36,091 nt of DNA from Solobacterium sp. Lineage in GTDB: Bacteria > Bacillota_I > Bacilli_A > Erysipelotrichales > Erysipelotrichaceae. The notes beneath the pieces are model-generated. The model did no database searches and was not told where the DNA came from. It was given only the letters and a program-made list of their open reading frames with translations. The stretch spans positions 1 through 36,091 of the forward strand of contig JAFUFO010000042.1 of the NCBI GenBank assembly GCA_017469885.1, in the 5' to 3' direction. Each line of letters begins with the position of its first letter. Position 1 is the first letter of the stretch. A program made the translations under genes and the position numbers. This document shows positions 23,884-32,189 of this stretch, in pieces.

Positions 23884-24712
23884 TCCGCGTCATCCGCACA
23901 AAGTAACCGTTTGCCCGCATGACTTCGCTCGCATTGTGAAGCAGATGCGGGCTTTTTGTAATGCCGAAGACCGTGCTTCCGCTTCCGGACATGAGCGCGC
24001 CGTCAAAGCCGAGATCCAGCAGAGTCTCCTTTACTTCCCGGATCTCTCCCACAAGATCCAGCGAAACCTTTTCCAGGGAATTGCCGAGCCGGGAAATCAT
24101 TCCGTTATAGTCCCCCTTCTCCAGCGCTTCCTTCATGCCGTCGACATCCGGATGTTCAATCGTGCTGAAGTCAAGTCCGCCGAAGGCTGCCTTCGTGCTG
24201 ACGCCGCGGCGCGGCTTCACCAGCAGGATGCCGAACTCTGCCGGACACTCAAATGGCGTCAGGATCTCGCCGATGCCTTCCACCAGCGCCGGCCGGTTCA
24301 CCAGACAGAACGGCACATCCGCGCCGACTTCCTTGGCGATATCGATCAGGTCCTGGTACGGAAGGTTCAGATGCAGCAGCCGGTTGATGATGCGGATCGC
24401 CGCAGCCGCATCCGCGCTGCCTCCCGCAAGTCCGGCCTGGGTCGGAATATGTTTCAGTAACGTGCAGGCAAAGTTCTGGTCAAAGCCGCACCTCTCCTGC
24501 ATGACATGAATTGCCTTGATCACGGTGTTCTTGTCATTGACCGGAAGATAGGAGCGGTTCAGAGACATCGTTGTCTCCTCTGCCGGCACAAGATCCACCA
24601 CATCATAGAAATCCACCGGAGCCATGATCATCCGCAGATCATGATAGCCGTCTTCTCTGCGCCGGACGACATCCAGGCAGAGATTGATTTTCGCATAGGC
24701 TCGTTCTCTCAT
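23855..24712 (-). CDS. ispE: 4-diphosphocytidyl-2-C-methyl-D-erythritol kinase
   Basis: A 285-residue GHMP kinase of the MEP isoprenoid pathway that phosphorylates CDP-ME at the 2-hydroxyl. Seen: AYAKINLCLDV (5-15), the ATP loop PTQAGLAGGSADAAAAI (90-106) and the catalytic Asp132 in GADVPF. The C-terminal LMSGSGSTVFG is also typical. The start overlaps the rsmA stop by four bases (ATGA), making it the last gene of the mnmE operon. It tells us this organism uses the MEP route. Confidence 0.96.
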   Translation of the reverse strand: MRERAYAKINLCLDVVRRREDGYHDLRMIMAPVDFYDVVDLVPAEETTMSLNRSYLPVNDKNTVIKAIHVMQERCGFDQNFACTLLKHIPTQAGLAGGSADAAAAIRIINRLLHLNLPYQDLIDIAKEVGADVPFCLVNRPALVEGIGEILTPFECPAEFGILLVKPRRGVSTKAAFGGLDFSTIEHPDVDGMKEALEKGDYNGMISRLGNSLEKVSLDLVGEIREVKETLLDLGFDGALMSGSGSTVFGITKSPHLLHNASEVMRANGYFVRMTRIIDSSKRSS

Positions 24713-25563
24713 TTTCCGTTCCTCTTTCGATATGCATCATACAATGCATGAAATGCATTGACATCCAGTTCCTGCGCCCGTACGCCGCTTTCCAGTCCTG
24801 CGTCAGACAGGATTTCCTGCGCATTCTCCGCACTTCCGGTATATTCCTTCAGGTTGTTGTACAGCGTCTTGCGGCGCTGCTGGAAGGCTGCCCGGATGAG
24901 CGCAAAGAATTCCGGATCGGCAGTGACATCCTTTTTCCGGTGAAACTGCACGATTGCGCTGTCCACATTCGGTGCCGGCGAAAAGGCGGTGCGGGGAACC
25001 GTAAACAGTTTCCTTACGTCATACAGGCACTGCGCTTCGACACTTAACGCGCTGTAGTCTGCCGTGCCGGGTTTTGCGCTGAAGCGGTCTGCGACTTCCT
25101 TCTGAATCATGACCGTGATGTATTCAATGTCCTTCGGTCCTTCAAACAGCTTGAAGAGAATCGGACTGGTCACATAGTACGGCAGGTTGGCGCAGACATT
25201 TACCCCGCCGTATGTATTCTTCAGTTCCGTGACGGACGCCTCCAGATCACATTCCAGAAAGTCCTGCAGGATGATCTCAATATTATCGTAATCCTTCAGT
25301 TCCTCCCTGAGCACCGGAAGAAGCCGTTCATCCACTTCATAGCTGCGCACATGGGCTGAACGCAGGGCGAGCTGTTCCGTCAGGGAACCGATGCCCGGGC
25401 CGATCTCAATGACGGCCTGTTCACAGTGTGCGGCTTCCGCAGCTCTTGCGACGACCGAAACATCAATCAGAAAATTCTGACCGAAGTTCTTCTTCGCCCG
25501 CAGGTTATACGTATTCAGGATTTCTCTTGTCCGCGCAACACTCGCGATCGGTCGTTTATCCAT
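24709..25563 (-). CDS. rsmA: 16S rRNA (adenine1518/1519-N6)-dimethyltransferase
   Basis: A 284-residue KsgA/RsmA enzyme that dimethylates two adjacent adenines at the 3' end of 16S rRNA late in 30S assembly. Seen: NFGQNFLID (26-34), the SAM loop EIGPGIGSLTEQLA (53-66) and the catalytic NLPYY (126-130). The start shares one base with the rnmV stop (TAATG), so translation is coupled. The rnmV-rsmA order is typical for Bacillota. Confidence 0.97.
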   Translation of the reverse strand: MDKRPIASVARTREILNTYNLRAKKNFGQNFLIDVSVVARAAEAAHCEQAVIEIGPGIGSLTEQLALRSAHVRSYEVDERLLPVLREELKDYDNIEIILQDFLECDLEASVTELKNTYGGVNVCANLPYYVTSPILFKLFEGPKDIEYITVMIQKEVADRFSAKPGTADYSALSVEAQCLYDVRKLFTVPRTAFSPAPNVDSAIVQFHRKKDVTADPEFFALIRAAFQQRRKTLYNNLKEYTGSAENAQEILSDAGLESGVRAQELDVNAFHALYDAYRKRNGK

Positions 25564-26102
25564 TACTGCTTCTCCAGTACTTCCTTTACCTGTTCCGCCG
25601 TAATGCCGCGGCGGGCCAGGATTGTTCTCAGATATTTTGCGTTGCCTTCCCCAAGGTGGAACGCCCGTGATACCGTCTTCCGCTTTTCCACGCTGTCAGG
25701 CTGCCCGGCAAGGCCGAGTTCATAGAATTCCGCCGGGCTGAGTTCCTTTCCGTCCGGCCGTTCCAGAACCGTCGCGTTGGCGAGTGCTTCCTGCAGGACC
25801 GCAAACGGGGCGTGTTCGACGCCGACCTTGTGTCTGGTTCTGGCATCTTCCTTCATGACAAATGCATGCATGCAGTCGGGGACTTCCGCTTCGATCTTCG
25901 CCCGGATCATCTTACCCGGACCGTCCGGATCGGTGAAGACAATAATCCCGGTCCTGCCTGCGGCTTCCCGGATCTTCTCCATCACCGCATCATCGATGCC
26001 CATTCCGCCGGTGACGATCGTCTCACAGTCAAAGTATTTCTTCAGATGTGCGCTGTCATGCATGCCCTCGACAACGATCACCTCTTTGATATACGGCTTC
26101 AT
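25563..26102 (-). CDS. rnmV: Ribonuclease M5 (5S rRNA maturation)
   Basis: A 179-residue Toprim nuclease that trims 5S rRNA precursors in Gram-positives. Seen: EVIVVEGMHDSAHLKKYF with Glu12, and FTDPDGPGK (56-64) with the metal-binding Asp pair. The C-terminal half (KVGVEHA onward) is the RNase M5-specific part. The start overlaps the TatD stop (ATGA). Confidence 0.95.
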   Translation of the reverse strand: MKPYIKEVIVVEGMHDSAHLKKYFDCETIVTGGMGIDDAVMEKIREAAGRTGIIVFTDPDGPGKMIRAKIEAEVPDCMHAFVMKEDARTRHKVGVEHAPFAVLQEALANATVLERPDGKELSPAEFYELGLAGQPDSVEKRKTVSRAFHLGEGNAKYLRTILARRGITAEQVKEVLEKQ

Positions 26103-26878
26103 CGCATCTCCAGGAACCGCTGCCAGTTATTCACAATGATCGGCGCAAGTTCCGATACTTCCATATTCCGGCATTCCGCCATGCGGGCAACGATATAGGG
26201 AATATTGCCCGGCTCATTGCGCGTGCCGCGCACCGGTTCGGGTGCCATGTACGGGCTGTCGGTTTCCGAAAGCAGATAGTTTACATCCATCGAGGAAACG
26301 ACCTCTCTGGCATGCCGTGCATTTTTAAAGGTCACCGGTCCGCCAAGCGAAAGATAATAGCCCAGTTTCACAAACTCTCTGCCCATCTCCGCACTGCCGG
26401 AAAAGGAATGCATGAGTCCATGGCAGCGGTGTTCCTTCATGATATCGAACGTATCCTGCATGGCGTCGCGGCTGTGCACACAGATCGGTTTGTGCAGTTC
26501 ATTGGCCAGATGGATCTGTTCGATGAACAGTTCCCGCTGTTTTGCGCGCATTGCCTCATCTTTTTCCCAGTAGTAATCCAGGCCGATTTCCCCCACGCAC
26601 GTGCAGCGGGGATCACGCATTACGTTAATGAATTCCTGTTTCTTCTCCGGCGTCAGATCATTGACGTCGGTCGGAAAGATGCCGCAGCTGACCTTGATAT
26701 GTGCGGGATCGGTTTCCGCATATTCCATTGCGCGGTATGCCTCCTCCGTGGAGGTGCACATGATGTTGAGCAGGGTTACGCCCCTGTCCTTTGCGCGCTG
26801 TATCATTTCCATGCGGTCTTCGTCAAAGTCATCGCTGAAGACATGCGCATGGCTGTCGAGATAAATCATGTTGTCCAT
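26099..26878 (-). CDS. TatD-family metal-dependent DNase
   Basis: A 259-residue TIM-barrel hydrolase of the TatD/YabD type. Metal ligands are visible: HAH (10-12), Glu97 in VGEIGLDYYWE, and later HSRDA, HSFSG and SETDSPYMAPEPVRG. Relatives are 3'-5' DNases/RNases or D-aminoacyl-tRNA deacylases. GGAAAG lies in the last codons of mnmE and the ATG comes four bases after its stop; the 13 codons upstream in frame overlap mnmE and were rejected. TatD-rnmV-rsmA is a classical Bacillota cluster. Confidence 0.93.
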   Translation of the reverse strand: MDNMIYLDSHAHVFSDDFDEDRMEMIQRAKDRGVTLLNIMCTSTEEAYRAMEYAETDPAHIKVSCGIFPTDVNDLTPEKKQEFINVMRDPRCTCVGEIGLDYYWEKDEAMRAKQRELFIEQIHLANELHKPICVHSRDAMQDTFDIMKEHRCHGLMHSFSGSAEMGREFVKLGYYLSLGGPVTFKNARHAREVVSSMDVNYLLSETDSPYMAPEPVRGTRNEPGNIPYIVARMAECRNMEVSELAPIIVNNWQRFLEMR

Positions 26879-26882
26879 TGTA

Positions 26883-28202
26883 TTACTTTCCAAGGCAGAA
26901 CCGGCTGAATATCTCATCCAGCAGATCTTCTCTGCCTGCTTCTCCTGTGATTTCCTTCAATGCATACCATGCATTCTGCAGATCGACCGTCACAAGGTCG
27001 ATCTCATCCCCCGCTTCCAGCGAGGCCTTTACGGCTTCCATATATCCCTTTGCCTGCAGGGCAAGACCGATCTGACGCTCGTTGTTTAACGTCTCTTCTT
27101 TCGCCGCAAGAATACCGTCCGCATACATGGAGCGGATCTTATCCAGCAGCGGTTCAATATCATGATTCAGTGCGGAGATGGACAGTTCACCCGGGATCTC
27201 TGTCTGATCGTTCTTGTTGTAAACGACGATGCGGGACATACCTTCCGTGCGGTCGAGCAGTTTCTGATCTTCTTCCGTGATGCCAGCCGTGCCGTCAATC
27301 ACCACGATGACAAGGTCCGCATTCTCCAGTGCCTTAATGGACTTTTCAATGCCGATCTGTTCGATCGAGTCCCCGGCCTCATGAATGCCGGCGGTATCGA
27401 TCAGATTCAGTGTCAGATCATCGATATGCACGGTGCCTTCGACCAGGTCTCTTGTGGTTCCCGCAATATCCGTGACGATTGCCTTGTCTTCTTCAATCAG
27501 CGCATTAAGCAGTGAAGACTTTCCGACATTGGGACGTCCCAGAATGACGGTATTGAGACCGCTGCGCACATTGACCGCCGCCTGTGCTTTTTTAATAAGT
27601 GTATCGGTTTCCGCGATCCAGTCATTGACCCTTGGCAGAAGTTCCTCTTCCGTCAGCTGATGCACATCGTCGTATTCGGGATAATCAATATTCACTTCGA
27701 TCATCGCAACGATCTGGCTCAGCGAATCCACCAGCGGTTCCAGCAGTTTCTTCACGCTTCCCTTGAGTCCGTGCACGGCCGACTTTGCATTGACTTCATC
27801 GCCTGCCTTGACGAGATCATTGACCGACTCCGCCTGTGAGAGATCCATCTTTCCGTTAAGAAATGCACGCTCGGTAAATTCCCCGCGCCGTGCCATGCGG
27901 GCGCCTGCCCCAAGCACCAGCGAGAGTACTTTCCGTGTCACGAATACACCGCCGTGTCCGCTGATCTCCACCATATTTTCTCCGGTATAGGACCGCGGGG
28001 CACGGAAGACACTGACCAGCACTTCATCGACCGGTTCATCTCCTTCCCGGATTTCACCGTAATGGAGGGAATACCCGGGCGCGTTTAAAAGATCTTTCGA
28101 AAAGATCCGGTTCACACAGGTGATGGCCTCTTCGCCGCTCACCCGGATCACGGATAATGCGCCGCCCTGGGCGGTCGCGATTGCCGCAATGGTTTCATTC
28201 AT
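26883..28202 (-). CDS. mnmE: tRNA modification GTPase MnmE
   Basis: A 439-residue MnmE that, with MnmG, installs the 5-carboxymethylaminomethyl group on U34 of certain tRNAs. Seen: the N-terminal formyl-THF domain (GEFTERAFLNGKMDLSQAE, 107-125), G1 GRPNVGKSS (222-230), G2 GTTRD (248-252), G3 DTAG (269-272), G4 NKND (329-332), and the C-terminal catalytic CLGK. It is slightly shorter than the common 450-460. No ribosome site lies directly before its ATG; translation probably comes from a six-codon mini-ORF whose stop overlaps the start. First gene of a five-gene operon; mnmG is not beside it. Confidence 0.97.
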   Translation of the reverse strand: MNETIAAIATAQGGALSVIRVSGEEAITCVNRIFSKDLLNAPGYSLHYGEIREGDEPVDEVLVSVFRAPRSYTGENMVEISGHGGVFVTRKVLSLVLGAGARMARRGEFTERAFLNGKMDLSQAESVNDLVKAGDEVNAKSAVHGLKGSVKKLLEPLVDSLSQIVAMIEVNIDYPEYDDVHQLTEEELLPRVNDWIAETDTLIKKAQAAVNVRSGLNTVILGRPNVGKSSLLNALIEEDKAIVTDIAGTTRDLVEGTVHIDDLTLNLIDTAGIHEAGDSIEQIGIEKSIKALENADLVIVVIDGTAGITEEDQKLLDRTEGMSRIVVYNKNDQTEIPGELSISALNHDIEPLLDKIRSMYADGILAAKEETLNNERQIGLALQAKGYMEAVKASLEAGDEIDLVTVDLQNAWYALKEITGEAGREDLLDEIFSRFCLGK

Positions 28203-28219
28203 CGGTTAAAGTTTAGCAC
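28199..28219 (-). CDS. Six-codon leader mini-ORF coupled to mnmE
   Basis: On the minus strand AGGAGG (28226-28231), six bases, then GTG CTA AAC TTT AAC CGA TGA. The TGA overlaps the mnmE ATG as ATGA. This is the only good ribosome site before mnmE, which is otherwise 23 bases away from it. Re-initiation at mnmE is inferred. Confidence 0.5.
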   Translation of the reverse strand: MLNFNR

Positions 28220-28225
28220 AAGTGT

Positions 28226-28239
28226 CCTCCTGCGGGAGG
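28226..28239 (-). promoter_or_regulatory. Hairpin masking the mini-ORF/mnmE ribosome site
   Basis: On the minus strand CCTCC, a 4-base loop CGCA and GGAGG: the Shine-Dalgarno sequence is the right arm of the stem. It could limit translation of the whole operon in a condition-dependent way. Confidence 0.5.
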
Positions 28240-28256
28240 TACAGCGGGGCATAGAT

Positions 28257-28287
28257 ATAAAAAAGCTGTACAGTCTGTCTGTACAGC
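28257..28287 (-). terminator. Terminator of the lipoprotein gene
   Basis: On the minus strand GCTGTACAG, a 5-base loop and CTGTACAGC are followed by TTTTTTATATC. It separates this unit from the mnmE operon. Confidence 0.9.
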
Positions 28288-28317
28288 CGGTCAGAATCTG
28301 TTCTTCCGATACGGGAA

Positions 28318-28815
28318 TTACTGTGCGGCAGGAACGAATTCAAATACCATTCCGTCCGCAATTTGTTCCTGATCTTCTTCCCAGGTCAGGGTGTTGTTTT
28401 CCGCATTGAAGATGAAGGTTCCGTGTCCGCCGACATAAACTTCCTCTTCACTGGTCACCTTGCCGTCGGAGTCGTAAACAACATTCTTCTTTACGCCGTC
28501 CTGATAGTAGACGGTATGCTTTTCCGCATCGAAGGTTCCGCTCATGGTCCATTCGGAAGACTCGGTTGCGCTGCTTCCCCAGTGTACGGTGATGAGCGCG
28601 CCGTCCTTATCCTTCGGCTCAACATGGACGCTGCAGCGGTCAGCCTGATAATCGCCGACCACATTCATGACAGGGTTCTGTCCCTGTTCCGCTGCGGCGG
28701 TTTCTGTCGGAGCTTCAGCCGGTGCTTCCGCCGGAGTCTCTGCCGGCTTGGAGCCGCATGCGGCGAGTGCCCCCGCCATAATCGCAGCTGCGAGAATCTG
28801 TTTTAACTGTTTCAT
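28318..28815 (-). CDS. Small secreted lipoprotein
   Basis: A 165-residue lipoprotein with signal peptide and lipobox LAAC (Cys20), then a flexible Pro/Ala/Glu linker (about 24-45, PAEAP repeats). The small C-terminal domain (VVGDYQADRCSVHVEPKDKDGALITVHWGSS...) looks like a beta-barrel of the kind found in lipocalin-like ligand binders. No family is firmly recognised. AGGAGG lies 12 bases before the ATG at 28815. It follows the histidine phosphatase gene by 51 bases in the same direction and may be its co-transcribed partner. Confidence 0.75.
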   Translation of the reverse strand: MKQLKQILAAAIMAGALAACGSKPAETPAEAPAEAPTETAAAEQGQNPVMNVVGDYQADRCSVHVEPKDKDGALITVHWGSSATESSEWTMSGTFDAEKHTVYYQDGVKKNVVYDSDGKVTSEEEVYVGGHGTFIFNAENNTLTWEEDQEQIADGMVFEFVPAAQ

Positions 28816-28866
28816 AAGTTTTTCTTTCCTCCTGATCACAACGTTATATACGAGTCAGAATGCGAT

Positions 28867-30186
28867 TTACCTCACCCCGGTATCCGGTATGGATCCCGCG
28901 GCGGTAATGCCGTATTCCTGCCGCAGTTCATCATAGCGGCGGATCGACTCGGTGAAGCGCGCTTCCAGCGCATCCAGCGGAATCAGTCCGTCTTCATTGA
29001 CGTCCATGTCTTCAAACTGCAGGGTCACTGACATCGGCGGATTATCCAGTGTCAGTAACGGCATGGAGCGAAGCTGTTCGGTGCTCTGATACACCAGACG
29101 GACCCGGGCATATTCTTCGCCTGCGTTGTCCGCATACTTCTCAAATACCAGCTTTGCGCCGATCGGGGTATCCGATTCAATCGCACCTGGCAAAGTATAC
29201 TCTTTTGTCCGAAGCGATGCCAGTACACTTGCCAGATTGGAGTCATGTCCGCACAGGAACGTGAACTTTCTGCCCGGATGATTCAGTTCCTTCTGAATCT
29301 CCTGCAGTAAGGGATGGGCGACATTCGGCGCAACCAGCGGCGTCGTATACAGCATATCCACATAGGCATCCTTGATTTCCGAGATGTCCTTCCACTGTTC
29401 TTCCGTAAGATCATTTCCGAAGGCTGCCTTCGTCGCATCCGGTTCTTCATAGTACTGCAGGACCAGCGCATCACTGATCGATGTCGCCTGCCGCAGGGAG
29501 CCTTTCGTGCCCGGCTCCGCATTTTCCTTCAGCACGAATTCCATGTCATCCGTTCTGAAATCTGTAAGCTCGCCGCTCTGGTATCCTTTGGATTCCGTAT
29601 AGTCGATCACATCACTTAACAGTGCATACTCGTCACTGAGATCCGTGAGGGTTTCCTGCATCTGTTTCTCTGCGTCTTTTGCATAGGCATCATTCACAAA
29701 GGTCAGCTGCGGGGTAAACACCGGATCCATTTTGTCGTATTCCTGATGGGTTTCAATGGAGATATTTCCAACCGGCAGAAAGCCGCCGCCGAAGTATTCC
29801 GCAGTTGCGATCGTGCGCTGCTTGGCGTTGGCATAAAAGCGTACTTCCTCTCCCTGCGGCCGCCAGTTTTCCGGAATGAATTCCTCACTCTCCAGCCACT
29901 TGCGGAAATACTGTCCCATTTCAGTTTCCAGCGTACCGCCCCGCAGGGAAAGTTCACTGGCGTTGGAGGACCAATCTGTCCATTCATGCGGAGTTGCGAG
30001 GTCAACCGCCGAGCCCGCCGTTGAGAGCGGTGCCCGGATGTTGTGGCGGCTGAGAATTACGACCTCTTTAAGCGTATAGTCTTCCGGCACTTCGGTTTCT
30101 TCCGCCTTCAGAGAAAGTGCGGATACATGCAAACTGCCCAGCAGGAAGACCAGGCTGGGCAGGATACGGGTATAACAATGTTTCAT
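28867..30186 (-). CDS. Secreted histidine acid phosphatase, glucose-1-phosphatase-like
   Basis: A 439-residue exported phosphatase. A signal peptide (about 1-28) is followed by the phosphate-binding SRHNIRAPLS (46-55, nucleophile His48) and the proton-donor motif GHDSN (313-317). The wider context (RAPLSTAGS, MGQYFRKWL, MDPVFTPQL, TPIGAKLVFE, YQSTEQLR) closely follows E. coli Agp. It probably releases phosphate from glucose-1-phosphate or inositol phosphates outside the cell. The start at 30186 comes four bases after the stop of the upstream membrane-protein gene, with GAAGTG as ribosome site. Histidine acid phosphatases of this type are better known from proteobacteria, so acquisition by transfer is possible. 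Confidence 0.88.
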   Translation of the reverse strand: MKHCYTRILPSLVFLLGSLHVSALSLKAEETEVPEDYTLKEVVILSRHNIRAPLSTAGSAVDLATPHEWTDWSSNASELSLRGGTLETEMGQYFRKWLESEEFIPENWRPQGEEVRFYANAKQRTIATAEYFGGGFLPVGNISIETHQEYDKMDPVFTPQLTFVNDAYAKDAEKQMQETLTDLSDEYALLSDVIDYTESKGYQSGELTDFRTDDMEFVLKENAEPGTKGSLRQATSISDALVLQYYEEPDATKAAFGNDLTEEQWKDISEIKDAYVDMLYTTPLVAPNVAHPLLQEIQKELNHPGRKFTFLCGHDSNLASVLASLRTKEYTLPGAIESDTPIGAKLVFEKYADNAGEEYARVRLVYQSTEQLRSMPLLTLDNPPMSVTLQFEDMDVNEDGLIPLDALEARFTESIRRYDELRQEYGITAAGSIPDTGVR

Positions 30187-30190
30187 CTTG

Positions 30191-30739
30191 TCACTTCTTT
30201 TCATTGCGGTACGGATCAATGGAATGCAGAGTACCTGCGCCGGAGGGCGTGATGCCGTTCACGGCAAGGGACGGATTCTTTGTATGCAGAAACTGCGCGA
30301 CACGGGCAGCCTGATCTTTTAAGGCCATTTCCACCGGCAGGGTTCCCTGATTGGTCTCAAGATTCAGAAACAGTTTCCCGCGGTTGGTTTCTTCAAAGGT
30401 TACGCTGTGAATCTCATCATATGTCAGATCAAAGACCTTGCCGGTCTTATATCCCAGCATTCTCCCTTCCAGAAAGAATGCCATGCCGATCATGACCGCA
30501 TCATTGAAGGCGTTGAGATCCGGTACCTTTTTCAGCTGGCGGGATACCATGAACTTTTCCCGGTAGTAGACGACCATGACCGCAAAGAGCACCAGGCCGA
30601 TCGCAATGCCGATATAACGCATGACGTTATTGCCGGACATCGTATAGAGAAAGGCAAAGACGAACACGCCAAGCGCAAGTCCTGGCAGCGCAAAGACATA
30701 CTTTGACGAGACGTAGGACTGAATATAGCGTTTTACCAT
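30191..30739 (-). CDS. Hypothetical two-helix membrane protein
   Basis: A 182-residue protein not recognised. Two closely spaced membrane helices (about residues 15-35 and 40-58) are followed by a cytoplasmic domain whose middle (KVFDLTYDEIHSVTFEETN, then LNLETNQGTLPVEM) has the strand pattern of bacterial PH-like domains; this is a guess from pattern. GAGG stands before the ATG. It sits six bases after the coiled-coil membrane protein gene and four bases before the phosphatase gene, so all three share a transcript. Confidence 0.65.
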   Translation of the reverse strand: MVKRYIQSYVSSKYVFALPGLALGVFVFAFLYTMSGNNVMRYIGIAIGLVLFAVMVVYYREKFMVSRQLKKVPDLNAFNDAVMIGMAFFLEGRMLGYKTGKVFDLTYDEIHSVTFEETNRGKLFLNLETNQGTLPVEMALKDQAARVAQFLHTKNPSLAVNGITPSGAGTLHSIDPYRNEKK

Positions 30740-30745
30740 AATGCC

Positions 30746-31930
30746 TCAGTCCTGTTCACGGGCAGCTTTTGCCTGCAGGTTTTTCTCATAGCTGAGGTAT
30801 TCCGCATTCTTTATCTGGTTGGTCTTCCAGGTCTCGGCCATTGCCTCAAGCTTCACATCGTTTTCGGAAATGCTGAGAAGATGCAGGATGCATTTGTCAT
30901 TGTGGAAATACCGTGCGATCTGCGCGTACAGTTCCTGAGTCAGCGGAATATGATCGCCGCCCATCATGCGGATATCCGCAAGTTCCAGTGCTGCGCCCCA
31001 GGTTTCCGCACCCATCGTTGTGACAACCTTGACGAGTTCGGAGAGCGCTGCGGGTGTATGGTACTGTTCCGGAATCAGGGAGCGGAATTTCAACAGGCTG
31101 TTATAGCGCTCCGCAAGCTTGTGATACTGCGGAAGCTGTTTTTCCAGGAAGCCGGACTCGGTGGTATTGAGTTCATCGCTTACCGATGCCGTGTCATTGG
31201 TATCCTTCAGGATCTGCTGTTCAATGCCGGAGAGTTTGTCTTCCAGCGTCTTACGGCGTTCCCGCCAGTTTTTCTGTGCTTCCTCAAACGCACGTTTTGC
31301 GCTCTTTGCGCGGAGTGCACGGATGATCAGACCGAGAATCAGAATCAGCGGCAGTAATAACATCAGCACCATCATCAGCGGGCTGGACAGGCTGTTTGTG
31401 ACGATGGTCATTCCGCCTGCCTGACTGTATACCGCCTGCGGGAATACCAGAATGGACGGCAGAGCCGCGAAGACTGCGTCAACCGCAGCGATGCCGGTAA
31501 CCGGTTTTACATTCGGATCAAATGCGATCTGTCCGCTGAGCACTGCCGCATAGATCCAGTATGCGAGCAGTAATACAGCCAGAAGGATCCAGAACCAGAG
31601 GTCCTTTTCGCCTTCCTTCGGTTTGGGTTCTTCCCCAAGTGCTTCCAGTTCCTTCCGCACTTCTTCGGCCTCATGTTCGAGCTGAATCTTTTCCTTGGCA
31701 TACGCCTCAATCTTCTGATTCAGCAGGGTCATGGACTTTGTGTGTTCGGAATATTCCGGAATACTGTCAAATGCGAAATAGTAACTGCGTACAACCCCGG
31801 TAATGCCCTGGATGATCATCTCCTTGTTCGCATAGAGTTCCGCATCCCTGCGGATCTGTCCGGTCGTAAGGTCAATGACACCGATTCCGGCGCTGGAAAA
31901 ATCAGTTCGTTTTGTCTGCGGGGCACTCAT
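30746..31930 (-). CDS. Hypothetical coiled-coil membrane protein
   Basis: A 394-residue protein not recognised. A cytoplasmic N-terminus contains a charged coiled coil (about 68-100), then a helix (about 110-132), an extracytoplasmic loop of roughly 65 residues, a second helix (about 184-207), and a long second coiled coil (about 210-275). A helical C-terminal domain follows with conserved-looking AALSELVKVVTTMGAETWGAALELADIR. GGGAGG precedes the ATG. First gene of a run with the two-helix protein, the histidine phosphatase and probably the lipoprotein. The design suggests a scaffold or sensor in the envelope (inference). Confidence 0.65.
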   Translation of the reverse strand: MSAPQTKRTDFSSAGIGVIDLTTGQIRRDAELYANKEMIIQGITGVVRSYYFAFDSIPEYSEHTKSMTLLNQKIEAYAKEKIQLEHEAEEVRKELEALGEEPKPKEGEKDLWFWILLAVLLLAYWIYAAVLSGQIAFDPNVKPVTGIAAVDAVFAALPSILVFPQAVYSQAGGMTIVTNSLSSPLMMVLMLLLPLILILGLIIRALRAKSAKRAFEEAQKNWRERRKTLEDKLSGIEQQILKDTNDTASVSDELNTTESGFLEKQLPQYHKLAERYNSLLKFRSLIPEQYHTPAALSELVKVVTTMGAETWGAALELADIRMMGGDHIPLTQELYAQIARYFHNDKCILHLLSISENDVKLEAMAETWKTNQIKNAEYLSYEKNLQAKAAREQD

Positions 31931-32135
31931 ACCTTTTCCTCCCTGCGGGCGCTCATTCTAATACCCTGTCTGCACATATATAACTTCCTCAAAATTCCCG
32001 GCAATGTGATTTCATCTGCCGGTTATAAACCGTTCAAAACAAGTCAGTGACCTGTTCTAATGCTTTATTTTACCGCATTTTAAGGCATTTCGTGCATAAT
32101 GCATGCTTTCTTCGTTCGTATCGGAATACTGAAAA

Positions 32136-32161
32136 TCCGAAAAGACCGGCAGATGCCGGTC
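32136..32161 (-). terminator. Terminator of the aldolase-dehydratase operon
   Basis: On the minus strand GACCGG, a 6-base loop and CCGGTC are followed by TTTTCGGATTTTC. Confidence 0.75.
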
Positions 32162-32189
32162 CGGTAATGCATGAATCTTCTGATTTCGG

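Noticed and set aside
26883-28202. Replication-origin neighbourhood because of mnmE and rnmV-rsmA
   Set aside because: No dnaA, dnaN, rpmH, rnpA or DnaA-box cluster is seen, so an origin in this window cannot be supported.
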